64,000 nt of DNA, taken from Gramella sp. KN1008 (lineage in GTDB: Bacteria; Bacteroidota; Bacteroidia; Flavobacteriales; Flavobacteriaceae). Location: assembly GCF_004332155.1 (NCBI RefSeq), contig NZ_SJDV01000001.1:558001-622000 (forward strand), written 5' to 3'. Of the stretch, positions 15,797-24,872 are shown piece after piece. A model generated the notes under the pieces. That model saw nothing but the letters and a program-made list of their open reading frames with translations. It did no database searches and had not been told where the DNA came from. Positions within the stretch are counted from its first letter, which is position 1; each line of letters starts with the position of its first letter. Both the position numbers and the translations under genes were made by a program.

Positions 15797-16390
15797 ATGA
15801 AAGAGAGAAATGAATTATATCCGGTTTTTTTAAAGGTCAGCAAGCTCAATATTCTGGTAGTGGGCGGTGGAAATGTGGGGCATGAAAAGCTACATTTTTT
15901 ACTGAAATCCAGTCCGAATGCCAATGTTGAAGTCGTCGCCAAATGGTTTCTGCCAGAAACTGAAGAATTAGCACTTAAACATGGGGTAAAGCTGACCAAA
16001 AGCCGGTATAAGCGGAAATTTTTAAAGAAAAGGCATGTGGTGATAGCGGCAACCAATGATGCTAAACTCAACAAACGAGTGCACCGGCATGCTAAAAAAC
16101 GCTATCTGCTGGCCAATATAGCCGATACCCCAGAACTATGTGATTTCTACATGGGTGGTATAGTGAACAAGGGCCATGTAAAAATAGCGATCTCTACCAA
16201 TGGAAAATCGCCCACTACGGCCAAGAGGTTACGGCAGTTCTTCGAGGAAGTGATCCCAGAGAACGTGAACGAAATGGTAGAGAACCTTAATGAATACCGA
16301 AAAACAATTAAAGGCGATTTTGAAGCCAAAGTAAATGAGTTGAATAGTTTAACAGAATCCTTAATCGAAAAAAAAGAAAAAGATGATTAA
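15797..16390 (+). CDS. Precorrin-2 dehydrogenase / siroheme ferrochelatase-like protein
   Basis: 197 residues. ILVVGGGNVGHEKLHFLL is the NAD-binding motif of the Met8/SirC/CysG N-terminal family, which oxidises precorrin-2 to sirohydrochlorin; Met8 and CysG also insert iron. DTPELCDFYMGGIV and AISTNGKSPTTAKRLR are typical family segments. I prefer the ATG at 15797, because the earlier TTG at 15776 lies against a repeat hairpin and adds seven atypical residues. Whether this protein also chelates iron is not shown; no separate SirB-type chelatase is visible. Confidence 0.88.
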   Translation: MKERNELYPVFLKVSKLNILVVGGGNVGHEKLHFLLKSSPNANVEVVAKWFLPETEELALKHGVKLTKSRYKRKFLKKRHVVIAATNDAKLNKRVHRHAKKRYLLANIADTPELCDFYMGGIVNKGHVKIAISTNGKSPTTAKRLRQFFEEVIPENVNEMVENLNEYRKTIKGDFEAKVNELNSLTESLIEKKEKDD

Positions 16391-17450
16391 AACAGACATC
16401 CTGATAATAGGAGCAGGACCAACGGGATTGTTCACCGTGTTTGAAGCAGGACTTTTAAAGTTGAAGACACACCTTATAGATGCTTTACCGCAACCAGGAG
16501 GACAGTGTTCAGAAATATATCCAAAAAAGCCTATCTACGATATTCCGGCATTTCCAGAGATACTGGCGGGAGATCTTGTAAACAACCTGATGGAGCAGAT
16601 AAAGCCCTTCTCTCCTGGTTTTACGCTTGGTGAACGTGCAGAGACCCTGGAAAAACTGGATGACGGTACATTTATCGTTACCACGAATAAAGGAACACAG
16701 CATCATGCACCGGTGGTTGCAATCGCTGGCGGACTGGGATCCTTCGAACCGAGGAAACCCCCTATTACGAATATTGCCGATTATGAGGATAGGGGAGTAT
16801 CCTATTTTATAAAAGATCCCGAAGTATATCGTGATAAAAGAGTGGTGATCGCCGGCGGAGGTGATTCTGCTTTGGATTGGGCAATTTACCTCGCCGATGT
16901 TGCTGCAGAGGTGGCCCTTGTGCATAGAAGAAGAGAATTCAGGGGAGCTCTGGATTCTGTTGAGCAGGTCTCAGAATTGGCGAAACTTGGTAAGATAGAT
17001 CTTGTCACCAATGCCGAGGTAGTTGGTCTCAGAGGAGAGAAGAAACTTGAAAAGGTCGTTATCCGTCATAAAGATGAAGCTCGAGGAGAGGAATTCAGAG
17101 AAGTGGATGAATTTATCCCTCTGTTCGGACTTTCTCCTAAACTGGGACCAATAGGAAACTGGGGTCTTGAAATTGAGAAAAATGCCATTAAAGTAGATAA
17201 TTCGTACGACTATCAAACCAATATTCCTGGTGTGTATGCCATAGGAGATGTGAATACCTATAAAGGTAAGTTGAAACTTATACTTTCGGGTTTTCATGAA
17301 GCAGCGATCATGTGTCAGAGTGCTTACCATAGAATTTATCCAGATAAAAAATATGTGTTGAAGTATACCACTGTTGGTGGAGTGGAAGGATTCGATGGAA
17401 GCAAGAAAGAAGCTAAAAAAGAAGTTGTACAGAGTATAGGAGTTAATTAG
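16383..17450 (+). CDS. Ferredoxin-NADP reductase-like flavoprotein (thioredoxin reductase-fold)
   Basis: 355 residues with an N-terminal FAD motif (ILIIGAGPTGLFTVFEAGLL), QPGGQCSEIYP, an NADPH motif (VVIAGGGDSALDWAIYLAD) and the FAD-binding end GVYAIGDVNTY. It lacks the CxxC redox pair of thioredoxin reductase, as in the TrxR-like ferredoxin/flavodoxin-NADP reductases. It overlaps the siroheme gene by 8 nt and closes the sulfite-reduction operon, so it most likely supplies electrons through ferredoxin to sulfite reductase, taking the place of the CysJ flavoprotein of enterobacteria. Confidence 0.88.
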   Translation: MIKTDILIIGAGPTGLFTVFEAGLLKLKTHLIDALPQPGGQCSEIYPKKPIYDIPAFPEILAGDLVNNLMEQIKPFSPGFTLGERAETLEKLDDGTFIVTTNKGTQHHAPVVAIAGGLGSFEPRKPPITNIADYEDRGVSYFIKDPEVYRDKRVVIAGGGDSALDWAIYLADVAAEVALVHRRREFRGALDSVEQVSELAKLGKIDLVTNAEVVGLRGEKKLEKVVIRHKDEARGEEFREVDEFIPLFGLSPKLGPIGNWGLEIEKNAIKVDNSYDYQTNIPGVYAIGDVNTYKGKLKLILSGFHEAAIMCQSAYHRIYPDKKYVLKYTTVGGVEGFDGSKKEAKKEVVQSIGVN

Positions 17451-17592
17451 TTGATGATAATTAGCTTCTGAAGTCTTAGTGATTTTATGGTGTTTTTAAC
17501 TCCATGTTTTCAGAGCTTTAAGTGGGAATGCTTTAAATTAGCCTTAAGCAGGATCGCTGGAATATTTGATTTTCCGCTAAATTAAGAAGTAC

Positions 17593-18084
17593 ATGGCAAC
17601 TTTGAAATTGAACTTTAGAATAGACAGGGAGACGAATTCGATTATTGTTGAAAAGGAATTTGCCGCGCCTTTAGATGTGGTATGGTCGGCATGGACGTTA
17701 CCGGAAACCCTTGATAAGTGGTGGGCGCCAAAACCATGGAAGGCCACCACCAAATTGATGAAATTAAGGGATGGCGGGAAATGGTTCTACGTGATGGAGA
17801 GTCCGGAAGGCGAGCAACATTATTCGTTGGTAGAATATAAAGAGGTAATACCGGAGCAAAGAATTGAAGGGGTTGACGCATTTTGTGATGAAAACGGGAA
17901 TATTAATGAAGAACTTCCAAAATCATACTGGAAAGTGGAGTTTGAGCCTGAAGGAGCTCACACCATGGTTACGATAAAAACGAAGTATGAAAAGACAGAG
18001 GACCTGGATGTCGTCTTGAATATGGGGTTTCAGGAAGGTTTTACGGCCGGTCTTCTGCAACTGGATGAATTATTCAAAACCTAA
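17593..18084 (+). CDS. SRPBCC/AHSA1-domain protein
   Basis: 163 residues. EKEFAAPLDVVWSAWTLPE and KWWAPKPW open a START/Bet v1-like fold of the AHSA1 (activator of Hsp90 ATPase) group; GFQEGFTAGLLQLDELF is the usual C-terminal helix. The fold binds hydrophobic ligands or client proteins; no specific role is known for this subgroup. It stands alone between the sulfur operon and the OsmC gene, which has its own promoter. Confidence 0.82.
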   Translation: MATLKLNFRIDRETNSIIVEKEFAAPLDVVWSAWTLPETLDKWWAPKPWKATTKLMKLRDGGKWFYVMESPEGEQHYSLVEYKEVIPEQRIEGVDAFCDENGNINEELPKSYWKVEFEPEGAHTMVTIKTKYEKTEDLDVVLNMGFQEGFTAGLLQLDELFKT

Positions 18085-18106
18085 AAAGTATAGTTCAAAC
18101 CCTGGA

Positions 18107-18138
18107 TTGCGAATTCCGAATCAGGAATGCTATCTTTG
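18107..18138 (+). promoter_or_regulatory. Predicted promoter of the OsmC gene
   Basis: TTG (18107-18109), 21-nt spacer, TATCTTTG (18131-18138), the same spacing as in the metY and queA promoters. The start codon follows 15 nt later, so the 5' UTR is very short. Confidence 0.72.
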
Positions 18139-18153
18139 TGAAAAATTATTTCA

Positions 18154-18576
18154 ATGAAGATCAGTTTAAAGAGAATCAATGACAGTTACCTTTTTGAAAC
18201 TAAAAATGAAAGAGGTGATATCGTATTACTGGATAATAAGTCTGAAGAAGATCCCAGAGGTTCAAGCCCTATGGATATGATCCTTCGCGGGATAGCAGGA
18301 TGCAGTAGTATTGATGTGGTCATGATACTTCGTAAACAGCATCATGAGCTCGAAGATCTTCAGGTTGAGGTAGAGGGTTTCAGGGAAGACGGAGCAATTC
18401 CAAATGTCTTCAAAAAGATCCACCTGGAATTTATTCTCAAAGGAGATGTTCCTCCGGCTAAGGTGAAAAGAGCCGTGGAATTGTCGATGGATAAATATTG
18501 TTCGGTTGCAAAAATGCTTGAAAAAGCGGCAGAGATCAGTTATTCGATCTTGTTGAATGGAGAAAAAGTGGATTAA
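18154..18576 (+). CDS. OsmC family protein
   Basis: 140 residues with the two conserved cysteines of OsmC/Ohr thiol peroxidases, in IAGCSSIDVVMIL (about residue 50) and DKYCSVAKML (about residue 114). SPMDMILRGIAGCSS is the family's helix that carries the first cysteine. OsmC proteins reduce organic hydroperoxides. The sequence is closer to the general OsmC/YhfA-type group than to Ohr, so the true substrate is uncertain. Confidence 0.87.
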   Translation: MKISLKRINDSYLFETKNERGDIVLLDNKSEEDPRGSSPMDMILRGIAGCSSIDVVMILRKQHHELEDLQVEVEGFREDGAIPNVFKKIHLEFILKGDVPPAKVKRAVELSMDKYCSVAKMLEKAAEISYSILLNGEKVD

Positions 18577-18671
18577 TAATTTAGTTAAAGAATAAAAAGG
18601 GAAAGAGTGATTAGAAAATTTAGTTTTAAGCGGTAATTTTTACTTCTTTAACTCATTTCCTCTTTAACTTA

Positions 18672-18702
18672 TTTGCATTTCCCCTGCTTCGCCCTATATT
18701 TG
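18672..18702 (+). promoter_or_regulatory. Predicted promoter of the metH riboswitch transcript
   Basis: TTTG (18672-18675), 19-nt spacer, TATATTTG (18695-18702), a close match to consensus. The riboswitch begins 27 nt downstream. Confidence 0.75.
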
Positions 18703-18728
18703 GCCTCATAAGTTCATTTTTTATTAGT

Positions 18729-18826
18729 GTTATCAAGAAAGGTTGAGGGAATAGACCCGTTGAAACCTTGGCAACCCTCCTTAGGGAGAAGGTGCTACAT
18801 TCTACCGATGTAATTGGATAGATAAC
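18729..18826 (+). promoter_or_regulatory. SAM-I (S-box) riboswitch aptamer upstream of split metH
   Basis: P1 is GTTATC (18729-18734) with GATAAC (18821-18826). The core reads GAGGGA, CCCGTTGAAACC, TTGGCAACCCTCC, then AAGGTGCTA and ATTCTACC, the conserved S-box order. Downstream, AAGAC/GTCTT form only a weak 5-bp stem before seven T (18848-18854), and a second GATAAC occurs at 18855-18860. TTGATAAC (18853-18860) is complementary to GTTATCAA (18729-18736) over 8 nt, so it can compete with P1. Bound SAM would favour P1; I infer lower metH expression when SAM is high. Confidence 0.93.
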
Positions 18827-18875
18827 AAAGACTTCTTTTCTGTCTTCTTTTTTTGATAACCTTAATTAAGTAAAT

Positions 18876-19892
18876 ATGTCAAAATTAGAAGAGTTACTCT
18901 CAAAAAAAATATTGATTCTGGATGGTGCCATGGGGACCATGCTTCAGGAATATAATTTCTCTGAAGAGGATTTCCGTGGAGAAAGATTTGCAGGCTGGCC
19001 CGTTTCACTGAAAGGTAATAATGACCTTTTGTCTATCACCCAGCCTGAAGCGATCGCTGAAATACATAGAAAATATTTTGAAGCGGGCGCCGATATCGTG
19101 GAAACCAATACATTCTCTGGCACTACCATCGCTATGGCCGATTATAAAATGGAGGAGCTCGTTCATGAGCTTAATTATGAATCGGCAAGGATCGCAAAAA
19201 AAGTAGCTCAGGAACTTACAGAAGAAAATCCTGATAAGCCAAGATTTGTGGCCGGTGCTATGGGTCCTACCAATAAGACGGCCAGCATGTCTCCTGATGT
19301 AAACGATCCCGGTTTTAGGGCTATCTCTTTTGTGGAATTGCAACAGGCCTATAAACAGCAGGCAAGGGCACTTATTGAAGGAGGCGTGGATGTTCTGCTT
19401 GTGGAAACCGTTTTTGATACTTTGAATGCAAAGGCGGCTTTATTTGCTATAGATGAACTTAAAGAGGAACTCAATGTCAATATTCCTGTAATGGTAAGCG
19501 GTACCATCACTGATGCTTCCGGGAGGACACTTTCGGGACAGACTGCCGAAGCATTTCTGATCTCGATATCTCACATTCCATTGCTCAGCATTGGTTTTAA
19601 TTGTGCCCTGGGCGCAAAACAACTTACACCTCACCTTGAGGCAGTGGCCAGGAATACTGAATTCGGCGTTTCTGCCTATCCTAATGCCGGGCTGCCCAAT
19701 GCATTTGGTGAATACGATCAGGATGCAGGGGAAATGGCGGCTCAGATAAAGGAATATCTTGAAAAAGGTCTTGTAAATATTTTAGGAGGTTGTTGCGGAA
19801 CAACCCCAAAGCATATAAAAGCGATCGCTGAAATAGCGAAGGACTACAAGCCGCGAGCCATTAAAAAGAATCCTCAACTTCAAAGCGCTTAG
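18876..19892 (+). CDS. metH: Methionine synthase, homocysteine-binding module (split MetH, N-terminal part)
   Basis: 338 residues, the first of two proteins that together equal B12-dependent methionine synthase. [16 protein letters not shown] starts the homocysteine S-methyltransferase barrel. The zinc-binding cysteines are in FNCALGAKQ and [11 protein letters not shown]. The ORF ends with a clean stop, and the next gene has its own ATG 5 nt later, followed by typical pterin-domain sequence, so the split is genuine rather than a frameshift. The second protein provides the methyltetrahydrofolate, cobalamin and reactivation domains. It lies directly under the SAM-I riboswitch. Confidence 0.95.
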   Translation: MSKLEELLSKKILILDGAMGTMLQEYNFSEEDFRGERFAGWPVSLKGNNDLLSITQPEAIAEIHRKYFEAGADIVETNTFSGTTIAMADYKMEELVHELNYESARIAKKVAQELTEENPDKPRFVAGAMGPTNKTASMSPDVNDPGFRAISFVELQQAYKQQARALIEGGVDVLLVETVFDTLNAKAALFAIDELKEELNVNIPVMVSGTITDASGRTLSGQTAEAFLISISHIPLLSIGFNCALGAKQLTPHLEAVARNTEFGVSAYPNAGLPNAFGEYDQDAGEMAAQIKEYLEKGLVNILGGCCGTTPKHIKAIAEIAKDYKPRAIKKNPQLQSA

Positions 19893-19896
19893 GTAT

Positions 19897-22575
19897 ATGT
19901 CACAAATAAGACCATTAAAATTATCCGGGCTGGAACCTCTTGTGATCACTCCCGAAAGCAATTTTGTAAATGTTGGGGAACGCACCAATGTAGCCGGTTC
20001 AAGAAAATTCCTGAGACTCATCAAGGAGGAGAGATATGATGAAGCCCTTGATATTGCCCGTGAACAGGTGGAGGGCGGCGCCCAGATCATTGATATAAAT
20101 ATGGATGACGGACTTATAGACGGCAAGGAAGCCATGGTTAAATTCCTGAATCTGGTCGTGGCCGAGCCTGATATTGCACGTGTTCCCATTATGATAGATA
20201 GTTCAAAATGGGAAATCATCGAAGCAGGACTTCAGGTGGTTCAGGGAAAATGCGTGGTGAATTCCATCAGTCTTAAAGAGGGTGAAGGAGAATTTATTGA
20301 ACATGCGAAAAAGATAAGAAGATACGGTGCGGCCGTGATCGTTATGGCCTTTGATGAGATTGGCCAGGCCGATAATTATGAGAGACGTATAGAGATCGCT
20401 AAACGCTCTTATGATATACTTACCAAGAAGGTGAATTTTCCGCCTGAAGACATCATTTTTGACCTGAATATATTCCCGGTAGGAACCGGAATGGATGAGC
20501 ATAGGAGAAATGCCATCGATTTTATCGAAGGAACTCGATGGGTGAAGGAGAACCTTCCTTATTGCAGTGTTAGTGGAGGAGTTAGTAATGTTTCTTTCTC
20601 CTTCCGCGGAAATAATCCTGTTCGAGAGGCCATGCATTCGGTATTCCTTTACCATGCGATAAAGGCCGGAATGAATATGGGAATCGTGAATCCGGGTATG
20701 CTGGAAGTTTATGATGAGATCCCGAAAGACCTGCTGGAGCATGTGGAAGATGTGATCCTGGACCGGCGTGATGATGCTACTGAAAGGCTTCTGGCTTTTG
20801 CCGAAAATGTAGTTGGGAAGAAAAAGGAGAATAAGGTTGATCTTTCCTGGCGGGAAAATCCGTTGCAGGAACGTATTACCCATGCCCTGGTAAAGGGGAT
20901 CGATGCCTTTATTGTTGAAGATGTGGAGCAGGCAAGACAGGAAGCCGAAAGGCCTCTGGATGTTATTGAAGGACCTTTAATGATAGGAATGAATGTGGTA
21001 GGTGATCTGTTTGGTAGTGGAAAAATGTTTCTTCCGCAGGTGGTGAAATCGGCCAGAGTTATGAAGAAAGCGGTGGCTTATTTGCTGCCATATATAGAAG
21101 CTGATAAATCCAATGCCCGCCAGTCAGCTGGAAAGGTTTTGATGGCTACGGTGAAAGGTGATGTACATGATATTGGTAAGAATATAGTAGCTGTGGTACT
21201 TGGATGTAACAATTACGAAATCATAGATCTTGGGGTGATGGTGCCGCCGGAAAAGATCATCGAAACTGCTAAAAAAGAGAATGTGGATGCCATTGGGCTA
21301 AGCGGACTCATAACACCTTCTCTTGATGAGATGGTATACCTCGCCAAAGAGATGGAGCGACAGGAGTTCTCTGTCCCTTTATTAATAGGTGGGGCAACGA
21401 CTTCGAAAGCCCACACTGCTGTGAAAATAGATCCGCAGTACAAACATGCGGTGGCTCACGTGAATGATGCTTCCCGCGCTGTGACTGTTGTTGGTGATCT
21501 TCTGAAAGAAAGCACTCGTGAAAAATATAAAAGCGATCTGAAGCTTGAATACGATAAATTCAGGGAGAATTTCAAGAAAAGGAGCAAGGTCAAATCTTTT
21601 CTAAGTATAGAAGAAGCAAGAAAGAACAAATATCAGATCGACTGGGAAAGCACCTCAATTGTGAAACCTAAGAAATTAGGAATACAGGTAATCGAGGATT
21701 TTGACCTTAAAAAACTTGAAGATTATCTGGACTGGTCTCCGTTTTTCAGAAGCTGGGATCTGCATGGCCGTTATCCAGATATCCTTAAGGATGAAAAGGT
21801 GGGAGAGCAGGCACAAAGTCTGTTCAATGATGCCCAGGTTCTTTTGAAAAAGATACTGGATGAAGGTCTACTGAAAGCAAAAGCGGTCTACGGACTTTTT
21901 CCTGCGAACTCTATAAATGATGATGACATTGAGATAAAGTATCAGGATGGTTCAAACGAGAATGAAGCAATTTTCAGAACCCTGAGACAGCAATTGAAAA
22001 AGCATGGCGGGAAACCAAATTTCGCGCTGGCCGATTTTGTTGCTCCAAAGGAAAGTGGAATTCAGGATTATATGGGATGTTTCTGTGTGACCACAGGTTT
22101 TGGGACTGAAGAGCTTGCCGCGAAATTTCAAAAAGATCATGACGATTATAATTCAATTATGATCAAGGCCCTTGCCGACAGGCTGGCCGAAGCTTTTGCA
22201 GAATACCTTCATAAGCAGGTTAGAACTCAGGAATGGGGTTACGCTGCGGATGAGAATTTAAGCAATGAAGAACTCATAAAGGAGAGTTATAAAGGAATTC
22301 GGCCTGCACCGGGATATCCTGCCTGTCCCGATCATCTTGAAAAGCTCACTATTTGGGATGTCCTTAAAGTGGAAGAAAAGATAGGAGTGAAGCTCACGGA
22401 AAGCCTCGCAATGTGGCCTGCCGCTAGTGTAAGTGGCTATTATTTTGCGAATCCTGAAGCCAGATATTTTGGTGTAGGAAAGATCAAGAAAGATCAGGTG
22501 AAGGATTTTGCTGAGAGAAAAGGAATAAGCTTGGAGAAAGCCGAGAAATGGCTGAATCCGAATATAGCTGATTAA
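19897..22575 (+). CDS. metH: Methionine synthase, folate/cobalamin/reactivation modules (split MetH, C-terminal part)
   Basis: 892 residues. Residues about 20-290 are the pterin-binding barrel ([25 protein letters not shown]). About 310-400 is the B12 cap, and about 410-540 the cobalamin-binding Rossmann domain with the histidine ligand in [12 protein letters not shown]. The AdoMet-dependent reactivation domain ends the protein, with [12 protein letters not shown]. It works with the preceding gene product to transfer the methyl group from 5-methyltetrahydrofolate to homocysteine. Lengths of the two parts (338 + 892) sum to about the 1227 of E. coli MetH, so no domain is missing. Confidence 0.96.
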   Translation: MSQIRPLKLSGLEPLVITPESNFVNVGERTNVAGSRKFLRLIKEERYDEALDIAREQVEGGAQIIDINMDDGLIDGKEAMVKFLNLVVAEPDIARVPIMIDSSKWEIIEAGLQVVQGKCVVNSISLKEGEGEFIEHAKKIRRYGAAVIVMAFDEIGQADNYERRIEIAKRSYDILTKKVNFPPEDIIFDLNIFPVGTGMDEHRRNAIDFIEGTRWVKENLPYCSVSGGVSNVSFSFRGNNPVREAMHSVFLYHAIKAGMNMGIVNPGMLEVYDEIPKDLLEHVEDVILDRRDDATERLLAFAENVVGKKKENKVDLSWRENPLQERITHALVKGIDAFIVEDVEQARQEAERPLDVIEGPLMIGMNVVGDLFGSGKMFLPQVVKSARVMKKAVAYLLPYIEADKSNARQSAGKVLMATVKGDVHDIGKNIVAVVLGCNNYEIIDLGVMVPPEKIIETAKKENVDAIGLSGLITPSLDEMVYLAKEMERQEFSVPLLIGGATTSKAHTAVKIDPQYKHAVAHVNDASRAVTVVGDLLKESTREKYKSDLKLEYDKFRENFKKRSKVKSFLSIEEARKNKYQIDWESTSIVKPKKLGIQVIEDFDLKKLEDYLDWSPFFRSWDLHGRYPDILKDEKVGEQAQSLFNDAQVLLKKILDEGLLKAKAVYGLFPANSINDDDIEIKYQDGSNENEAIFRTLRQQLKKHGGKPNFALADFVAPKESGIQDYMGCFCVTTGFGTEELAAKFQKDHDDYNSIMIKALADRLAEAFAEYLHKQVRTQEWGYAADENLSNEELIKESYKGIRPAPGYPACPDHLEKLTIWDVLKVEEKIGVKLTESLAMWPAASVSGYYFANPEARYFGVGKIKKDQVKDFAERKGISLEKAEKWLNPNIAD

Positions 22576-22585
22576 GTTCGGAAGC

Positions 22586-22618
22586 AGACCTCACAGGTTT
22601 TCGAAACCTGTGAGGTCT
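22586..22618. repeat. 15-bp-stem hairpin repeat after metH
   Basis: AGACCTCACAGGTTT and AAACCTGTGAGGTCT form a perfect 15-bp stem with a 3-nt loop, starting 11 nt after the metH stop. There is no T-run, so it is not a standard terminator. It may be a dispersed repeat that also protects the mRNA 3' end. Confidence 0.7.
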
Positions 22619-22640
22619 AAGAAAATGATAGAGAGTAAGA

Positions 22641-22740
22641 GCGTTAGGGATTGCAGCGGCATCCTTTACCTGTCATGCTGAGCTTGACGAAGCATAAGGT
22701 AAAAGATACAGCGAAAAGCCCGGCCCGCAGGGCAACGCCC
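22641..22740 (-). repeat. About 100-nt structured dispersed repeat, copy 2, with a nested REP unit
   Basis: On the minus strand it starts GGGCGTTGCCC and has GGGCCGGGCTTTTCGC. A long stem, ATCTTTTACCT...AGGTAAAGGAT, follows, and the element ends GCAATCCCTAACGC. End blocks and core match copy 1 at 2224-2326. The loop of the long stem holds a REP-like unit related to 12726-12753 (TGCTTCGTC...CTCAGCATGAC). Terminal GCGTT/AACGC can pair. It lies in the gap between metH and metF. Confidence 0.78.
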
Positions 22741-22763
22741 ATAAACAAAGAATTATAGTTTTA

Positions 22764-23717
22764 ATGAAAGTAACAGAACACATCAAAAAAGCTAATGGCA
22801 AAACTTTATTTTCCTTCGAGATAATTCCGCCGAAGAAAGGAAAGAATATCCGGGAACTCTATGATAATATTGATCCCTTGATGGAGTTCAAGCCGCCTTT
22901 TATTGATGTTACTACCTCACGAGAAGAGTACGTTTATGTGGAGAAGGACGGTCTCCTTGACAGGCAGATTACACGAATGCGTCCCGGGACTGTAGGAATC
23001 TGTGCTGCGATAAAACATAAGTATAACGTGGATACCGTTCCGCATGTGCTATGTGGAGGGTTTACCAGGGAAGAGACCGAATATCTTCTGGTGGATTGTC
23101 ATTATCTGGGAATTGAAAATGTAATGGCCCTGCGTGGGGATGCGATGAATCATCAGAAGTATTTTGAAGCTTCTGAAGGAGGCCATAAATATGCCTGTGA
23201 CCTGGTGAAGCAGATCAGGAACATGAACGACGGTAAATATCTTCATGATGTGATCGAGGCCGATCATAAATCGGATTTCTGCATTGGGGTGGCCGGTTAT
23301 CCTGAAAAGCATCTTGAAGCTCCATCTTTACAGTCAGATCTTAAGCGTTTAAAGGAAAAGGTAGATGCCGGGGCCGATTATATCGTGACACAAATGTTCT
23401 TCGATAACTCTAAATTTTTCCGGTTTGTGGAAGAAGCTAAAAAAATGGGGATTGACGTGCCGATAATTCCTGGGATCAAGCCTATCGCGGTAGAGAGACA
23501 TTTGCAGATCTTACCCCAGGTGTTTAAAATTGATCTTCCGGAAGAGCTGATCCATGAAGTTGAAAAATGTAAGACCAATGCAGAGGTAAGACAGGTTGGA
23601 GTGGAATGGTGCATTAAACAATCAAAGGAACTCGTAGATGCCGGCGTGCCCACGGTTCATTATTATTCCATGGGGAAAAGCAGTAATATTCAAAAGATAG
23701 CAGCCGCGGTTTTTTAG
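22764..23717 (+). CDS. metF: 5,10-methylenetetrahydrofolate reductase
   Basis: 317 residues. TLFSFEIIPPKKGKN is the N-terminal signature of the FAD-containing TIM barrel, and NVMALRGD and DAGADYIVTQMFFD are core motifs. It reduces methylene-THF to methyl-THF, the methyl donor used by split MetH immediately upstream. A repeat pair of about 150 bp separates them, but no terminator with a T-run or new promoter is evident, so co-transcription with metH is likely. Confidence 0.96.
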   Translation: MKVTEHIKKANGKTLFSFEIIPPKKGKNIRELYDNIDPLMEFKPPFIDVTTSREEYVYVEKDGLLDRQITRMRPGTVGICAAIKHKYNVDTVPHVLCGGFTREETEYLLVDCHYLGIENVMALRGDAMNHQKYFEASEGGHKYACDLVKQIRNMNDGKYLHDVIEADHKSDFCIGVAGYPEKHLEAPSLQSDLKRLKEKVDAGADYIVTQMFFDNSKFFRFVEEAKKMGIDVPIIPGIKPIAVERHLQILPQVFKIDLPEELIHEVEKCKTNAEVRQVGVEWCIKQSKELVDAGVPTVHYYSMGKSSNIQKIAAAVF

Positions 23718-23753
23718 AAGATCAACCAATAGGGAGTTTTTTCGTAAATATGT

Positions 23754-23761
23754 TAGATTTG
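23754..23761 (+). promoter_or_regulatory. Candidate -7 element TAGATTTG before the PagL-like gene
   Basis: TAGATTTG fits TAnnTTTG and lies 7 nt before the start codon, so the transcript would be almost leaderless. No good -33 TTTG at standard spacing was found. Confidence 0.45.
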
Positions 23762-23768
23762 CTTTCGT

Positions 23769-24872
23769 ATGAAAAAAACCGTCCCATGCTTACTTTTCTT
23801 ATGTTGCCTGTTCCTGCAGGGGCAGAAGGAAAAAACTCCCAAATTCTATTCGTTGGATGGTAGTTATTTTTACGGTACCATCATGGAGCATAACCGGGAT
23901 ATCGGGCACCTGATAACCGGACATCCTACAGGGCTTATACTCAGTTGGAATCAAAAGACCTATGGTTTAAAAGATTGGGAGCGGCGCTATAATTATCCTG
24001 ATTTTGGGTATTCTTTCACCTACCAGGACCTTAAGAATCAATATTTGGGCGAGACTTATGGATTATATGCTCATTTCAGTTTCTATTTTTTTAAAAGGAA
24101 TATGATGTTCAGGATAGGTCAGGGCCTGGCATATAATACCAATCCGTATGACCCGGATGAGAACTATATGAACAATGCTTTTGGCTCTCACCTTTTAAGC
24201 ACCACTTACCTGATGGGTAATTATCATAAAAAGAACATTATTAACGGATTCGGTTTACAGGCCGGAGTTTCGGTAATTCATTATTCCAATGCCGATATTA
24301 AATCGCCGAATACCAGTACAAATACTTTTACCTTTAATCTGGGGGTGAATTATCTGCTGGACCACGAAGCTCATCCCGCGTATGTTCCGAAAGATGAAAA
24401 GGAAAAATACAAGGAACCGGTGCATTATAATTTTGCCGTTCGAAGCGGGGTTAACTCCACCGGTGTAGTCGGCTCACCGCAGCTACCTTTTTTAACCGTC
24501 GCGGCGTATGCTGATAAGGTGATAAACCGAAAAAGTACTTTATTGGGAGGTGCTGAACTTATAATGTCCCGTTCTCTTGAGGAATTCATTGCCTATAAAG
24601 CTGTGGCTTTTCCTCAGCAGGAGAATGATCCTGATGCAGACGCTAAACGGGTCGGGGTTTTTGTAGGGCATCAACTCACGTTCAATAAAATGTCTCTGAT
24701 CACTCAACTTGGATATTATGCCTACTATCCTTATAAAAGTTACGTGGAACAGGTGTACAACCGCATAGGGCTTCAAAGGGAGATCACCAAAGACTGGTGG
24801 GCTTCGGCAACCGTACGCTCGCATGGAGCGAATGCTGAAGCAGTGGAATTTTCAATAGGGTACAGGTTATGA
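23769..24872 (+). CDS. Acyloxyacyl hydrolase / PagL-like lipid A deacylase
   Basis: 367 residues with an N-terminal signal peptide (about 19 residues, ending around LQGQ) and many alternating hydrophobic strands, as in an outer-membrane beta-barrel. SVIHYSNADIKSPNTSTNTF matches the PagL-family motif in which His and Ser are catalytic (H-x-S-N). PagL removes the 3-O-linked acyl chain of lipid A. The protein is about twice the length of Pseudomonas PagL, so an extra barrel portion or periplasmic part is present. It overlaps the following lipoprotein gene by 4 nt (ATGA). Confidence 0.72.
   Translation: MKKTVPCLLFLCCLFLQGQKEKTPKFYSLDGSYFYGTIMEHNRDIGHLITGHPTGLILSWNQKTYGLKDWERRYNYPDFGYSFTYQDLKNQYLGETYGLYAHFSFYFFKRNMMFRIGQGLAYNTNPYDPDENYMNNAFGSHLLSTTYLMGNYHKKNIINGFGLQAGVSVIHYSNADIKSPNTSTNTFTFNLGVNYLLDHEAHPAYVPKDEKEKYKEPVHYNFAVRSGVNSTGVVGSPQLPFLTVAAYADKVINRKSTLLGGAELIMSRSLEEFIAYKAVAFPQQENDPDADAKRVGVFVGHQLTFNKMSLITQLGYYAYYPYKSYVEQVYNRIGLQREITKDWWASATVRSHGANAEAVEFSIGYRL

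Noticed and set aside
15622..16074. 150-codon minus-strand ORF over the siroheme genes
   Set aside because: It crosses a cluster of REP hairpins and is antisense to cobA and the dehydrogenase; no independent support.
19893..19896. Possible frameshift or nonsense mutation splitting metH
   Set aside because: The second part has its own ATG and a normal N-terminus, the break is at a domain border, and the riboswitch-controlled pair is complete.
20203..20883. 226-codon minus-strand ORF inside metH
   Set aside because: It lies wholly antisense to a well-matched MetH segment and has no family motifs. It is a frame shadow.
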